A DNA stretch of 64,000 bases from Aquilonibacter sp963703325 (GCA_963703325.1 OY969805.1:1178001-1242000), one strand, 5' to 3'; positions 16,277-25,723 are shown, counted from the stretch's first letter. Numbers and translations: made by a program. The notes: generated by a model from the letters alone, not told the origin.

Positions 16277-17082
16277 TGCGACGCATTATCGAGAGCGTCG
16301 TGCTGGTTATGCTGCTGGGCCTGCTCGTGCTGCTCGCGGCCGGGTCGTCGAGTGCACCGCCGTCGATAGCTTCGAGTTACGACACCGGGCGCAACGGCTA
16401 TCGCGCGCTGTATGACGTGCTGCAGCGCGAGGGCATTCCGGTAACTCGGCTCGAGGTGCCGCTGGGCCTGCGCAGCCGGCTCGTGCGCGTCCTTGCGGTC
16501 ACCGCACCGAATTACGATCGCGCCGACGTGCAACGGCTGGCGAACTTTCTCCGCGACGGCGGGACGGTAATCGCCTTTGTTCGTGTTCCCGGCTTGACGC
16601 ACTCGCCACGCCTGCTGCAATTCAAGGTTGCGGACTACACTAATCTCGCCTTAAGCAAACAGCCGCAACGCGCGCAAGCGATCTACGATGCGGTCGCCGG
16701 GAAAGGCCTCGTCGCCTTCGACGAGCGCGCCTATGGATACGATCGTACGCAATCGCTCTGGTCGGTGTTGCCGACGGCGGTGCGCGTCGCAATCGGGCTG
16801 GCTGCAGTTGCGATGGTGCTGGCGTTGATCGACGCAAACGTACGCTTTGCGCCGCCGATCGCTCGCGAACCGCCCGCCGATCGCGATTCGTCCGACTACC
16901 TTCGCTCGATGGCGTCGCTGTTGCGGCGCGCCCATGCCGGACGCGCCGCGATCGAACGCTTCGCCCGTGCCTACCCGAAATCGGACGAGCTCGCGCAGCT
17001 TGCTGCGGTCACGCGGCCGGATGATGCACTGGTGCAACGTGCTGCCGCGATCTTTGCAACGCTTCGAAAGGACCACGCGTGA
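16273..17082 (+). CDS. DUF4350-type membrane protein
   Basis: The 269-residue protein has an N-terminal helix (4-25), a periplasmic-type domain and a second helix around 175-195. The domain carries SYDTGRNGYRALYDVLQREG and NFLRDGGTVIAFVRVPG, the pattern of DUF4350: a small GATase-like fold that opens with a 'grow up and lose the brakes' segment. Its cytoplasmic tail is helical. DUF4350 genes nearly always accompany MoxR, DUF58 and DUF4129 genes, as here. It is coupled to the ATPase through a GTGA overlap. Confidence 0.75.
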   Translation: MMRRIIESVVLVMLLGLLVLLAAGSSSAPPSIASSYDTGRNGYRALYDVLQREGIPVTRLEVPLGLRSRLVRVLAVTAPNYDRADVQRLANFLRDGGTVIAFVRVPGLTHSPRLLQFKVADYTNLALSKQPQRAQAIYDAVAGKGLVAFDERAYGYDRTQSLWSVLPTAVRVAIGLAAVAMVLALIDANVRFAPPIAREPPADRDSSDYLRSMASLLRRAHAGRAAIERFARAYPKSDELAQLAAVTRPDDALVQRAAAIFATLRKDHA

Positions 17083-18044
17083 ACGATTCTTCCTCTGCGG
17101 TCCGCGATTTGGCCGCGCGCATTCGTTCGGCCGTCGGCACGGCGGTCGTCGGCAGCGATCGCGTGAGTTTCGGTCTGCTCGTCGCGTTGTTCTCGCGCGG
17201 GCATGCGTTGATCGAAGGCGTGCCCGGCACCGGTAAGACGCTCGCGGTGCGCGCGCTCGCGGCGGCGCTGGGCTTGCCGTTCCGGCGCATACAATTTACG
17301 CCCGACCTGATGCCCTCCGACGTTGTCGGTACGTCGGTGTTCAATCCGCAAAGCGCGACCTTTAGCGTGCGGCCGGGCCCGATCAACGCGAACGTCGTGC
17401 TGGCCGACGAGATCAATCGCACGCCACCGAAGACGCAAGCCGCGCTGCTCGAAGCGATGGAAGAGGGACGCGTCACCATCGACGGCACGCCGATTGCGCT
17501 GCCCCAGCCGTTCATCGTCTGCGCGACGCAGAATCCGATCGAATACGAAGGTACCTATCCGTTGCCTGAAGCGCAGCTCGACCGGTTCACGGTAAAGATC
17601 AGTGCCGGTTATCCCGCCGCCGACCAGGAGTTGGATCTACTCGCGCGCGTTGCCGCGGGGTTTGACTCGCGCGCGCTCGATCTCGCCGGTATCTCGGCGG
17701 TTACCGGCGCGAGCGAGATCATTGCCGCGCAAGCGTTGGTGCGCCGTGTGCTGGTCGCAAGTGAAGTTCGCGCCTACGCGTATGCAGTCGTCAGTGCGAC
17801 GCGCGCGCATCCGCGGCTCGCGCTCGGCGCATCGCCGCGTGCGGCCGTCACGTTGCTCGTTGCATCGCAAGCGGCGGCGGCGATCGACGGCCGCGACTAC
17901 GCCACCCCCGACGACGTCAAAGACGTCGCCGAACTGGTGCTGGCGCACCGCTTGATCGTGCAGCCCGAAGCCGAGATCGAAGGCGCCACCGCTGCCTCGG
18001 TGGTCTCCGAAATCTTGGCCAGCGTACCGGTCCCGCGTGAGTAA
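17079..18044 (+). CDS. MoxR-family AAA+ ATPase
   Basis: The 321-residue ATPase has Walker A GVPGTGKT, the MoxR-specific RIQFTPDLMPSDVVG, Walker B VVLADEINR, PPKTQAALLEAMEEG, sensor motif CATQNPIEYEGTYPLPEAQ and the Arg-finger segment LDRF. The C-terminal lid domain carries GASPRAAVTLL. MoxR ATPases act as chaperones that insert metal cofactors or mature von Willebrand-type proteins, and in several bacteria they affect stress tolerance and cell envelope. It starts with GTG, overlaps DUF4350 upstream and DUF58 downstream by eight bases. The client is likely the DUF58 protein or something it binds. Confidence 0.95.
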   Translation: MNDSSSAVRDLAARIRSAVGTAVVGSDRVSFGLLVALFSRGHALIEGVPGTGKTLAVRALAAALGLPFRRIQFTPDLMPSDVVGTSVFNPQSATFSVRPGPINANVVLADEINRTPPKTQAALLEAMEEGRVTIDGTPIALPQPFIVCATQNPIEYEGTYPLPEAQLDRFTVKISAGYPAADQELDLLARVAAGFDSRALDLAGISAVTGASEIIAAQALVRRVLVASEVRAYAYAVVSATRAHPRLALGASPRAAVTLLVASQAAAAIDGRDYATPDDVKDVAELVLAHRLIVQPEAEIEGATAASVVSEILASVPVPRE

Positions 18045-19365
18045 ATTTTTGCCGATCTGGCTGTCGGCGCGCGCGTTGTGGGCGCTCGCAATCATCGCGG
18101 TGGTGCTCGCGTGCTCGCCGGGTGCACCGATTTGTCTACCGCTCGCGGTCGTCCTCGGTGTCGTACTCGCGCTCGCCGTCGCAGCGGACGCGGTGCTGTT
18201 GCCGCCTCCGCGCGCGCTGCACGTGCGGCGCGCGATCCCGGCGCACTTCTCGTTGCGGCGTACGGCGGAGCTACGCTACGCGATCGTGAATCGTTCGCGC
18301 CGCGCGCTGCGCGTCGGGGTGGTCGAGGCGCCGCTACGCACGCTGAATCTCGGCGAGGACGAACTGATCGCGCTGGTTCCCGAGCGCAGCGAGGTTGAGG
18401 CGGCCTTGGCTGCGTTGCCGATTGCGCGCGGCAGCGACACGTTCACCCGTATCTACGCGTGGTACGAGAGTACGCTAGGCCTCGTGCGCCGGCGGATGGT
18501 CATCGACGCGCCGGAGGCCATTCGCGTCTATCCCGACCTCTCAGCCGTCGAGCGCTACGGACAATTGCACGTGCGCAACCGCTTGGTCGAAGCGGGCCTG
18601 CGGCGCATGCGCTTGCGCGGTATCGGGACCGAGTTCGAGAGCGTGCGCGACTATGCGAGCGGCGACGCCTTTCGTTCGATCGATTGGAAGGCCACCGCGC
18701 GTCGCGGCAAGTTGATGGTGGTGCAGCGGGAAGTGGAGCGCAGTCAAGACGTGATGCTGCTGCTCGATTGCGGCCGTTTGATGACCGCGCGCATCGGCCC
18801 GCAGCGCAAGCTCGACTATGCGGTGACGGCCGGACTCTCGCTAGCCTCGATAGCGTCGCTCGCGAGCGACCGGGTGGGCGTTGTGGCGTTTGCGCGTCGC
18901 ATTCTCGTAGCGCGCGCTCCACGTTCGACGGCGTCGTCGGTTCGTGCGCTCGCCGATGCGCTGTGCGATGTGGAACCGCGTTTCGAGGAGTCGGACTACG
19001 CGCGTGCCTTCGCCTATCTGCGCGGTCATCTGCACCGGCGCAGTTTGATCGCGTTCTTCACCGACGTGATCGATCCGGTCGCGCAGAGTACGGTGTTGGC
19101 CGAGCTTGGGACGCTCGCCAAGCGCCACGTCGTGCTCTGCATCTTCATGAACGATGCGGCGGTTAGCACGGCTCTAGCACAGCCCCCGCACGACGTCAAT
19201 GGGTCATTTGTACTAGCCGTGGCGCTGGGTCTCTCAGCCGAGCGCGCCGTTGCGGTGCGCACGCTGCAACGGAGCGGCGTAATCGTACTCGACGTGCCGG
19301 CCGACAAGCTCACGATCGCAGCAGTGGATGAGTACCTGCGCGTCAAATCTCGGGCTTTGCTATGA
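18037..19365 (+). CDS. DUF58 protein (von Willebrand A-like partner of MoxR)
   Basis: The 442-residue protein has one or two N-terminal membrane helices (about 10-52), then a beta-rich region. The DUF58 signature around 205-225 reads GTEFESVRDYASGDAFRSID followed by WKATARR. A vWA-like domain follows, with the metal-site-like strand VMLLLDCGR in place of the canonical D-x-S-x-S. It starts with GTG within the moxR gene. MoxR/DUF58 pairs are conserved across bacteria, and DUF58 proteins are suspected adaptors for metal or complex assembly. It is coupled to the following secreted protein. Confidence 0.92.
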   Translation: MSKFLPIWLSARALWALAIIAVVLACSPGAPICLPLAVVLGVVLALAVAADAVLLPPPRALHVRRAIPAHFSLRRTAELRYAIVNRSRRALRVGVVEAPLRTLNLGEDELIALVPERSEVEAALAALPIARGSDTFTRIYAWYESTLGLVRRRMVIDAPEAIRVYPDLSAVERYGQLHVRNRLVEAGLRRMRLRGIGTEFESVRDYASGDAFRSIDWKATARRGKLMVVQREVERSQDVMLLLDCGRLMTARIGPQRKLDYAVTAGLSLASIASLASDRVGVVAFARRILVARAPRSTASSVRALADALCDVEPRFEESDYARAFAYLRGHLHRRSLIAFFTDVIDPVAQSTVLAELGTLAKRHVVLCIFMNDAAVSTALAQPPHDVNGSFVLAVALGLSAERAVAVRTLQRSGVIVLDVPADKLTIAAVDEYLRVKSRALL

Positions 19366-20015
19366 TTCATCTTCTTGCATCAACGCTCATCGCTATCGCC
19401 GGCGGCGGTCCGCAGCGCGTGCTCGTCTATTCGTTTAGCGTCGGGATTTACAATCGCAGCGTGGACTCGTCGATGGGCGAGCACGCCAACGTGCAGCACA
19501 ACTCAGACTCGGACGTCGGCACGATTACGATTACCGCGGTCGGCCTCGAAGCCGACGGCGGCCTCGTGGTAAACGTCGCTGAGGAGGCGCGCACAAATCG
19601 TTCGGTTGCTCCAGCCACGTGCGTGGTGTACAGCAACACCAACGTGGTCTGCGGCACCTCGGTCGTGACGCCCGAGGAGACCGGCATTCTGCGTACGCTC
19701 AATCCGAAATTCCTTGATCCGACCGCGCTCGACGCGAAGGGACATTGGCATATCGCTCCGGGGGCCGGGGTGTCGATCGATTATACGGCCACCGCGAGTG
19801 CCAGCGACCTCGCGATCTCGGGCGTCCGCGACGAGGGCTCAGCCCAGGGCACGGTGCACTCGGAGATGACGTACACCTATGACCCGGCCAAACTCGTGAC
19901 GACGAAGGTGCACGAATACGAAACCATCCGTCAGACTGCGGGAACCACCGGCGGCGTTACAACGATCGAAGTGGATGGGGCGCTGCAGTCGGATTCTCTT
20001 TCGTCGGGTTCGTAG
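19362..20015 (+). CDS. secreted protein of unknown function, last gene of the MoxR cluster
   Basis: The 217-residue product begins with a short hydrophobic leader (MIHLLASTLIAIAGGG) and is otherwise a Thr/Ser/Val-rich beta-type protein. Two cysteines (ATCVVYSNTNVVCGTS) could form a disulfide. It overlaps the DUF58 gene through ATGA, so it is expressed with the cluster and could be an exported client. I do not recognise a family. Its 3' end overlaps the convergent SpoIIM-like gene by 59 bases. Confidence 0.6.
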   Translation: MIHLLASTLIAIAGGGPQRVLVYSFSVGIYNRSVDSSMGEHANVQHNSDSDVGTITITAVGLEADGGLVVNVAEEARTNRSVAPATCVVYSNTNVVCGTSVVTPEETGILRTLNPKFLDPTALDAKGHWHIAPGAGVSIDYTATASASDLAISGVRDEGSAQGTVHSEMTYTYDPAKLVTTKVHEYETIRQTAGTTGGVTTIEVDGALQSDSLSSGS

Positions 20016-20970
20016 GTCGGCCGGCAAAACCAAAGTAGGCGATCAGCCCAAACGCCGTGATGACGCCGACCGCAATGCGGTCGGATGCCGGCAGGCGTAG
20101 CGGCGAGAAGAAGCCTTCGATGGTACCGGCCACCAGCAGCATCGACGCGACGCCGGCAATTAAAACGCCGGCGCGGCGTGCCGCCGCAACGATAGCGTCG
20201 CGCCGGCGGAATCGTCCCGGCGCGAGGATACCCGCGCTAATCAGCAGTCCCGCCGCGCCGGCGATTTGAATCGCGCTGAGTTCGATCACCCCGTGCGGCG
20301 CCACCGTCGCCCAAAAATCAGCGCCGAATCCGGCGTTGGTAAAGAGCGCGCCGACCGCGCCCAGCATCAACCCGTTGAGCGTGATGATGTAGAGCGTGAA
20401 GAGCCCGAGCGTTACGCAGCCCGCAAAGGCGAAGATCGAAACCTTGATGTTGTTCGTGATGATGGCGGCGGCCATCGAGGGCGAACTGGCCGGGTCGAAC
20501 GCGAAATTGGAATCGTGAAGACTCTTCTTGATCTGCGCCGGAATCAGCTGATCGGGGAGGAGCGCGTAGGCATCCCCCGGGTGCGTTCGCACCAGCACGT
20601 AGGCTACGACCGCACCCACCACGGTGATCGCGATGCAGATCGCAATGAATCCGAACGAGCGACGAAATTCTCGTGGAAACGTTTGCGAGTAAAACGTGGC
20701 GAAGCGCTGCCATCCGGTCGTTGCGGCGCTTCCATAGACATAGGCGTGCGCGCGTGCGACCAGCCGGTTGAGATACGCGAGAAGCCGCGTGTCGAAGGCA
20801 CGGCCCTCGGCGTACGCGAGGTCGCTCGTGACCGCGCGATAGAGGCGGCCGATCTGTTCGACGTCCTCCGGTTGAAGGCGGCGGACGCCGCGGCGCCCGG
20901 CACGCCGAAGCAGTGCGTCGAGTTCGTTCCACGCGGCGCTGCGCCGTTCGACAAAGGTGGCCTGCGTCAC
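19957..20970 (-). CDS. SpoIIM-like (stage II sporulation protein M family) membrane protein
   Basis: The 337-residue protein has a cytoplasmic helical N-terminus (RSAAWNELDALLRRAGRRG, RLYRAVTSDLAYAEGR) and the family hallmark NNIKVSIFAFAGCVTLGLFT followed by APHGVIELSAIQIAGAAGL. About five membrane helices are visible. Despite the name, this family occurs in non-sporulating bacteria beside RDD proteins and MoxR/DUF58 clusters, exactly as here. It starts with GTG at 20970 and is divergent from the RDD gene with only 22 bases between starts. No other sporulation gene is seen. Confidence 0.88.
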   Translation of the reverse strand: MTQATFVERRSAAWNELDALLRRAGRRGVRRLQPEDVEQIGRLYRAVTSDLAYAEGRAFDTRLLAYLNRLVARAHAYVYGSAATTGWQRFATFYSQTFPREFRRSFGFIAICIAITVVGAVVAYVLVRTHPGDAYALLPDQLIPAQIKKSLHDSNFAFDPASSPSMAAAIITNNIKVSIFAFAGCVTLGLFTLYIITLNGLMLGAVGALFTNAGFGADFWATVAPHGVIELSAIQIAGAAGLLISAGILAPGRFRRRDAIVAAARRAGVLIAGVASMLLVAGTIEGFFSPLRLPASDRIAVGVITAFGLIAYFGFAGRPTNPTKENPTAAPHPLRSL

Positions 20971-20992
20971 GCCGTCTTACGTTACTCCGGCG

Positions 20993-21727
20993 ATGGATCG
21001 AACCCTAGAGGTCCGCACCCCGGAATCAATTGCGTTCTCCTACGAGCTCGCCGGCGTCGGGAGCCGCTTTCTTGCACTTGCGGTCGATTTCACGATTCAA
21101 GTTGCGGCCGTGCTGCTGGTGGCTTGGGCGTTGTTCGCGGCGAGCGCGCGCGGAGTGACACGCCAGATCGCTCTTCACGGCTCCGATCGCGTCGTCTACA
21201 ACCTCACGATTGCGCTCATCATTGCGATCGTGTTCTTGATTTTCTTTGGCTATTTCATCGCGTTCGAGGCGCTGTGGAACGGGCAGACGCCCGGAAAGCG
21301 AATGCTGGGCATCCGTGTCGTGCGCGACGGCGGCTACCCGGTGGATTTCATGGCTTCGCTCATTCGCAATCTGATTCGGGTCGGCGAGATGACGCTCGGA
21401 TTCTACGCGGTCTCGGCTGCCGTCGCGGTCTTTTCGCCGATGAACAAACGCATCGGCGACATCGCGGCGGGAACGATCGTGATTCGCGAATCGCGTATGG
21501 AGTCGCCCGAGCAGATGCTGCGTGACGTGGCCGAGCCGGTCTACGCCGCGACCGCCTACGTCAGCGGCGAGGAGCGCTCGCTGATTCGGCGCTTCTTGGA
21601 ACGCCGCGAGGACATCGTGCCGGCGCGCCGCTTCGCCCTCGCCCATCAACTGGCAGACCGCGTCCGCCCGCGCGTCCCTACCGAACTCCAACGCCTCGAC
21701 GACGAAGACCTACTCGAGCGCTTGTAG
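20993..21727 (+). CDS. RDD-family membrane protein
   Basis: The 244-residue protein has the RDD pattern: an Arg in GVGSRFLALAVDFTIQ with the first Asp, two long helices (about 28-48 and 68-95), and LWNGQTPGKRMLGIRVVRDG. NKRIGDIAAGTIVIRE closes the domain. A charged cytoplasmic tail of about 80 residues follows. RDD proteins are poorly understood; some act as ion antiporters or stress proteins. I chose the ATG at 20993 (MDRTLEVRTPESI) because the upstream GTG at 20957 would start inside the divergent SpoIIM-like gene. It belongs functionally with the MoxR cluster. Confidence 0.9.
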   Translation: MDRTLEVRTPESIAFSYELAGVGSRFLALAVDFTIQVAAVLLVAWALFAASARGVTRQIALHGSDRVVYNLTIALIIAIVFLIFFGYFIAFEALWNGQTPGKRMLGIRVVRDGGYPVDFMASLIRNLIRVGEMTLGFYAVSAAVAVFSPMNKRIGDIAAGTIVIRESRMESPEQMLRDVAEPVYAATAYVSGEERSLIRRFLERREDIVPARRFALAHQLADRVRPRVPTELQRLDDEDLLERL

Positions 21728-21747
21728 CCCCTTTGTCAGGGGGCGCG

Positions 21748-22740
21748 CTACTTCTTTTTAAAGCGCAGGATGAGATCGCGGGCGAAGCGCAGCGCGTCGT
21801 CTTTGGTGCGATCGTAGAGTTGTGCGGCTTGCGCTTTGCTCATGTACGAGCCGTGTTCTAAGAAGAACGTCACGCCCTCGCCGACGACGATCGTGCCGGC
21901 ATAGGCGATCGCGCCTTTAATCGCGACGCCCGCAACTGGGACGAAGCCGGCGAGTTCGCGCGCCAGCGTGCGCCAGCCGAAGCCGCCGCCGATGACCGGC
22001 AGCAGTTTCCACATGCGCTGCACGTCGGGATCCTTGCCGTAGGTCGCCTCGATGTGCAGCAGCAGCATCATCTGTAAGCCGGTGATCGCGACCATGTCGC
22101 CTGCCGACGCAAACGCGCCGAGCACCACGCCGACGACCGGAATGTGATCGAACAACGCGCTTGCCAGCGCCACTTTGAGCGAATTGTTGGCGGCATCGCG
22201 CGTCAATTTTGCGGCGACCGTTTCGCGCAGCGGCGGCAAACGCCGTCCAACCGCGATCTCCACGCCTTTGGACGCTTCGACGATGTGGGTGAAGACGCGG
22301 CCTTTGAGCGCGTCTTTGGTGATCGCGTTAACCACGTAGTCGCCCACGGTTCCCGGCGCGGGCATCGTCAACGGTCCGCTCGGCACTTCTTGCGGATCGA
22401 TAGTCAGGGCGAGAATCGGCACGCGCAGCGTCTTGAGCGGTTCGAGGTTAGCGCCTTCGCGGTCACCGGGATGACCGAGGAAGATCACCACGCGCACTTC
22501 GGTGGGCGACGTGATCAACGGAACACTCGGCGGAATCGTCTCGAGACAGGCGGCGGCGTCGAGCGGGATGGAGTCCTCGGCGTGGCCCGAGAGCAGCATC
22601 GCGCGCATCTGCGCGATCAGCCCGGAATCACCGCACAGCAAGAAACGAAACGGCTTGCGGACGTTGGCATTGACGGCTTTGACGTCAATGCCTTGTCGAA
22701 CTAGCCGGTAGAGATCGCGCGCGCCAAGTGCTGATGCCAT
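21748..22740 (-). CDS. DUF697-like protein with degenerate GTPase-like N-terminus
   Basis: The 330-residue protein has an N-terminal Rossmann-like region. FRFLLCGDSGLIAQMR sits where a P-loop would be but lacks the GK[ST] ending, so nucleotide binding is doubtful. RVVIFLGHPGDREG and PILALTIDPQEVP follow. The second half resembles DUF697: hydrophobic helices around ALFDHIPVVGVVLGAFASAG, LQMMLLLHIEATYG and AGFVPVAGVAIKGAIAYAGT. DUF697 proteins associate with the inner membrane. The ATG lies four bases after the stop of the M48 protease gene, so they are co-transcribed. Confidence 0.72.
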   Translation of the reverse strand: MASALGARDLYRLVRQGIDVKAVNANVRKPFRFLLCGDSGLIAQMRAMLLSGHAEDSIPLDAAACLETIPPSVPLITSPTEVRVVIFLGHPGDREGANLEPLKTLRVPILALTIDPQEVPSGPLTMPAPGTVGDYVVNAITKDALKGRVFTHIVEASKGVEIAVGRRLPPLRETVAAKLTRDAANNSLKVALASALFDHIPVVGVVLGAFASAGDMVAITGLQMMLLLHIEATYGKDPDVQRMWKLLPVIGGGFGWRTLARELAGFVPVAGVAIKGAIAYAGTIVVGEGVTFFLEHGSYMSKAQAAQLYDRTKDDALRFARDLILRFKKK

Positions 22741-22744
22741 AACG

Positions 22745-24757
22745 TTACGTGGTTGCCATTTCCTTTGCCGGATCGTCGGTGTAATCGAGATACACGAGGC
22801 CGGTGAAGATCTCGAGCGCCCACGCGTGCATTCCGTGTTCGTCGGCCAAATCGACCGGCGATTTCTTTTCGCTTGTCATCTGATCGACGATGTCTTCGGG
22901 CAGCGTCTTGATGTCGGCGGCCAGGATCGTTGCGACCACGACGTCGCCCGGTGTAATGCCGTCGTGCAGCATTACTTCGTAGGGAACGCCGTCCATAGCG
23001 AAGCGCTGTTGCAGTGCGTATTGCAGAGTAGCATAGCGTTCCGGCGAGGTGCCGACGCCGAGCAGCGTGATGCGCGCCGAGAGTTGCCGCGTGCGCGCCA
23101 TGTTATACAGCTGCGCGGCCTGCGAGGCTTGCGTGGCCGCGGTGTCGAGCTCGGTCATCGATTTTTGCATCATCGGTTCGAGCGTGTTGTACTCGGACTG
23201 GCTGATGTCGCCGCGGTAGCTCATGGGTGCGCGATTGAGTTCGCGGAAGAATGCATCGAGATCGCCCAGCGACTGGTCGAGCGTTGTGAGCGATACCCGT
23301 GCGGCGTCGACGCTGCGGATCATATCGCTATCGGCTCGCCGCAGTTCGTTAAAGATGCTCGGATACGACGGCAGAATCGCGATTTGATCGGTCGGAATCG
23401 GTGTCGAGTTGAGCGTCTGCTGCATCTCGTCGAGGATACTATTACTCTCTTTGAGCAGCCCCGACTCTTTATTGCGCTCGAGTGAGCCGACGCCGTTGAT
23501 CGCGGTGCCAGCATCCTGCATGGCACTGTTGAGCGAACGGCCCATCGTCATCACGTTCTTGAAGATCGATTCGAGCTTCGAGCCGTGTTGAATGTTGACG
23601 TTAGCAAAGTTCGGTACTTCGTACTGCAGCGCTTCGGCACGTGTTTGCAGTTGCTTGAGCTGATCGCGGCCTTGATCGTGACGCGCCGCGATTGCACTGT
23701 TGGCGGCGGCTTGCGAGGTTTGCACGTCGGCGAACGACGTGCGTAGGCCACCGAGATTCGGTTGGGTCAGCGTTACGCGCTTCGCCTGCACTTCGCGTAG
23801 ATCCGCCATCTTCTGTTCGGCGAGCGCTTTGGTCTCCGGCGATCCGATTTGCGCCGCTTCCGCCAGCGTCTGCTGGCTCTTGCTCGGAAAGCCGAGCGCG
23901 ATCTGATCTTGACCCAAGCCGAGCAGCGCTTCCGCATTGGTCGGATTGGTCTTGAGAATGCTTTGGAACTTCAGCGATGAGAAGGAATACCGCGCGCGCT
24001 CGCGATCGCTCGCCGCTTGCACCACGAGTTGGTCTTGGGTCACAAGCTTGGGATCGAGCTCGGGATAGCCTTCCAAGTGATTCACGCGCGCGCCCGGATC
24101 GGGGTGATCCTCGAGATACTTATCGACCATATTGCTATGCTCGTTGCCGAGAATGGTGAGATGCTCGAGCATCGTCTTCATATTATCGGGATCGTAGCCC
24201 GCGCGCGACATCAACTGGAGCCCGGTGCGGTCGGCCTGCAATTCGTCGGCGCGCTCGATCTTCATGAAGACGCCGGCTTCCATGAGGTTGCCGAATTCGT
24301 AGATGATCGGATTGAACATCGAAGCGATGCCGAAGAGGAGGTTCAAGGCGGTGAGCTTCGACTGAGAGGTGAGCACGTGGCGTCGCTCGATGTGGCCGGT
24401 TTCGTGGCCGATCACGCCTGCAAACTCGTCGTCGGACTGCACGAAATCGATCAGGCCTTCGTCGATGTACACGTAACCGCCGAGCGTCGCGAACGAGTTG
24501 ACCTCGGTATCCTTGATGACCTTGATGTTGTAGGGGACGTCTTTGCGATCGACTTGCTTCCAAATATTGCCGGCGATCTTTTGCACGTAGGCGTTGAGCA
24601 GCGGATCGGTTTCGATCACGCTGGTGTCGACAATCTGTTCGTCCTCTTGGCGACCCATTTCAACTTCGGTTTGCGTCGAAGTCGCGCTCACAGGTGCCGG
24701 GCATATGGCACCAGCAAGAAGCAGCATGGTCAAAAAGGCAGCGATGCGACGGAGCAT
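22745..24757 (-). CDS. periplasmic M48-family metalloprotease with long C-terminal extension
   Basis: This 670-residue protein has a signal peptide (residues 1-25) and an M48 peptidase domain to about residue 230: NSFATLGGYVYIDEGLIDFV, the zinc motif HETGH near residue 120 and the third ligand in ERADELQADRTGL. HPDPGARVNHLE completes the BepA/YfgC-like core. Beyond about residue 250 are a TPR-like repeat and a long coiled-coil-rich region of more than 300 residues, which is unusual next to BepA. BepA-type proteases survey outer-membrane protein assembly. I start at the ATG at 24757, preceded by AAGGA, which gives a clean signal sequence. Confidence 0.88.
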   Translation of the reverse strand: MLRRIAAFLTMLLLAGAICPAPVSATSTQTEVEMGRQEDEQIVDTSVIETDPLLNAYVQKIAGNIWKQVDRKDVPYNIKVIKDTEVNSFATLGGYVYIDEGLIDFVQSDDEFAGVIGHETGHIERRHVLTSQSKLTALNLLFGIASMFNPIIYEFGNLMEAGVFMKIERADELQADRTGLQLMSRAGYDPDNMKTMLEHLTILGNEHSNMVDKYLEDHPDPGARVNHLEGYPELDPKLVTQDQLVVQAASDRERARYSFSSLKFQSILKTNPTNAEALLGLGQDQIALGFPSKSQQTLAEAAQIGSPETKALAEQKMADLREVQAKRVTLTQPNLGGLRTSFADVQTSQAAANSAIAARHDQGRDQLKQLQTRAEALQYEVPNFANVNIQHGSKLESIFKNVMTMGRSLNSAMQDAGTAINGVGSLERNKESGLLKESNSILDEMQQTLNSTPIPTDQIAILPSYPSIFNELRRADSDMIRSVDAARVSLTTLDQSLGDLDAFFRELNRAPMSYRGDISQSEYNTLEPMMQKSMTELDTAATQASQAAQLYNMARTRQLSARITLLGVGTSPERYATLQYALQQRFAMDGVPYEVMLHDGITPGDVVVATILAADIKTLPEDIVDQMTSEKKSPVDLADEHGMHAWALEIFTGLVYLDYTDDPAKEMATT

Positions 24758-24936
24758 AGATGTGACGTCCTTTACCGGGAAAGCTCTTTTAATGTTACGG
24801 CGGACCCGATTTCCGTACAACGGGCGGCCGGAACCGTCCGTTACTTGTGTGTAGCTGTGTGTATAACCGGAAGAACTTGCGAGTCCCTGTGGATGCCGGG
24901 AGGGCCGTTCGCCGCAGGCGTCTCAAACCGAGGCCA
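24758..24936. other. intergenic divergent control region before minC
   Basis: These 179 bases separate the M48 gene (minus) from minC (plus). A TATAAC box at 24862-24867 may serve the min operon, with a weak TTACTT at 24841-24846. I see no gene, repeat or strong hairpin. Confidence 0.35.
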
Positions 24937-25722
24937 ATGTCGTTGATTCGCGGGCGGGGCCTGAGGCTCGAAGTGCATCTTGCCGGTTGGGAGTTCGACG
25001 CGGCGGTAGCTGAATTGACTGCTCGTCTTAGCGAGCGGAGCGACTTCTATCGCGGGACCGCGGCGACGCTCGTGGTCGGCGAGACCCCCCTCTCGCCGCA
25101 GCAGCTCGAGACGCTGTCCGCCGTCTTAGCCTCGGCCGGCATCGAATTGGGTCCGGTCGAGCAGGCACCCGGCGGTGAAGAACTGGCCCGCCGGCGGGCG
25201 ATGCGCCCCAAGCGCGAGTTGCGGCTCTCCGACGCGGCGCGTTCGCTGGTGGCCGACTTTGCCGGCGCGCGAGCCGATATCGCCGAGCGCCGCAAACGCG
25301 GCGAGACCACCGTGCGCCGCGCCAACGTTGCTGCAGCTGCCACGTCGGTAACGCCGCCGCTCGAAGTCGCGCCGCCGCCCGGCACGATGTATCACGTCGG
25401 TACGCTGCGCGGCGGACAAGCGTTGCATCACGCGGGCAACATCGTGGTGATCGGCGACGTGAACCCTGGGACTGAGTTGGTTGCAACCGGTGACATTGTC
25501 GTCTTCGGACGCTTGCTCGGCGTTGCACATGCCGGCGCACAAGGCGACAATGAAGCGAAAGTGTATGCGCTTGATATGCAAGCGACGCAGTTGCGCATCG
25601 CAACGGTGATTGCCGTTGACGAGGATCACGCGCGCAGCGCGTCGGAACCGGAAGTAGCGTTCGTGCGTGACGGGCGAATCACGATCGCCCCATTTTCCAA
25701 GGCAGCGGAGGTAGCCGGATAA
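24937..25722 (+). CDS. minC: septum-site-determining protein MinC
   Basis: The 261-residue protein has an N-terminal MinC domain (LIRGRGLRLEVHLAGWEFDA, a helical FtsZ-binding region), a linker, and the C-terminal right-handed beta-helix from about residue 160. The latter has its repeating turns GTLRGGQALHHAGNIVVIGD, NPGTELVATGDIVVFGRLLG and AHAGAQGD. MinC blocks FtsZ ring assembly away from midcell and dimerises through the beta-helix, which also binds MinD. It is the first gene of minC-minD-minD-minE. The ATG at 24937 gives the expected start. Confidence 0.93.
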   Translation: MSLIRGRGLRLEVHLAGWEFDAAVAELTARLSERSDFYRGTAATLVVGETPLSPQQLETLSAVLASAGIELGPVEQAPGGEELARRRAMRPKRELRLSDAARSLVADFAGARADIAERRKRGETTVRRANVAAAATSVTPPLEVAPPPGTMYHVGTLRGGQALHHAGNIVVIGDVNPGTELVATGDIVVFGRLLGVAHAGAQGDNEAKVYALDMQATQLRIATVIAVDEDHARSASEPEVAFVRDGRITIAPFSKAAEVAG

Positions 25723-25723
25723 C

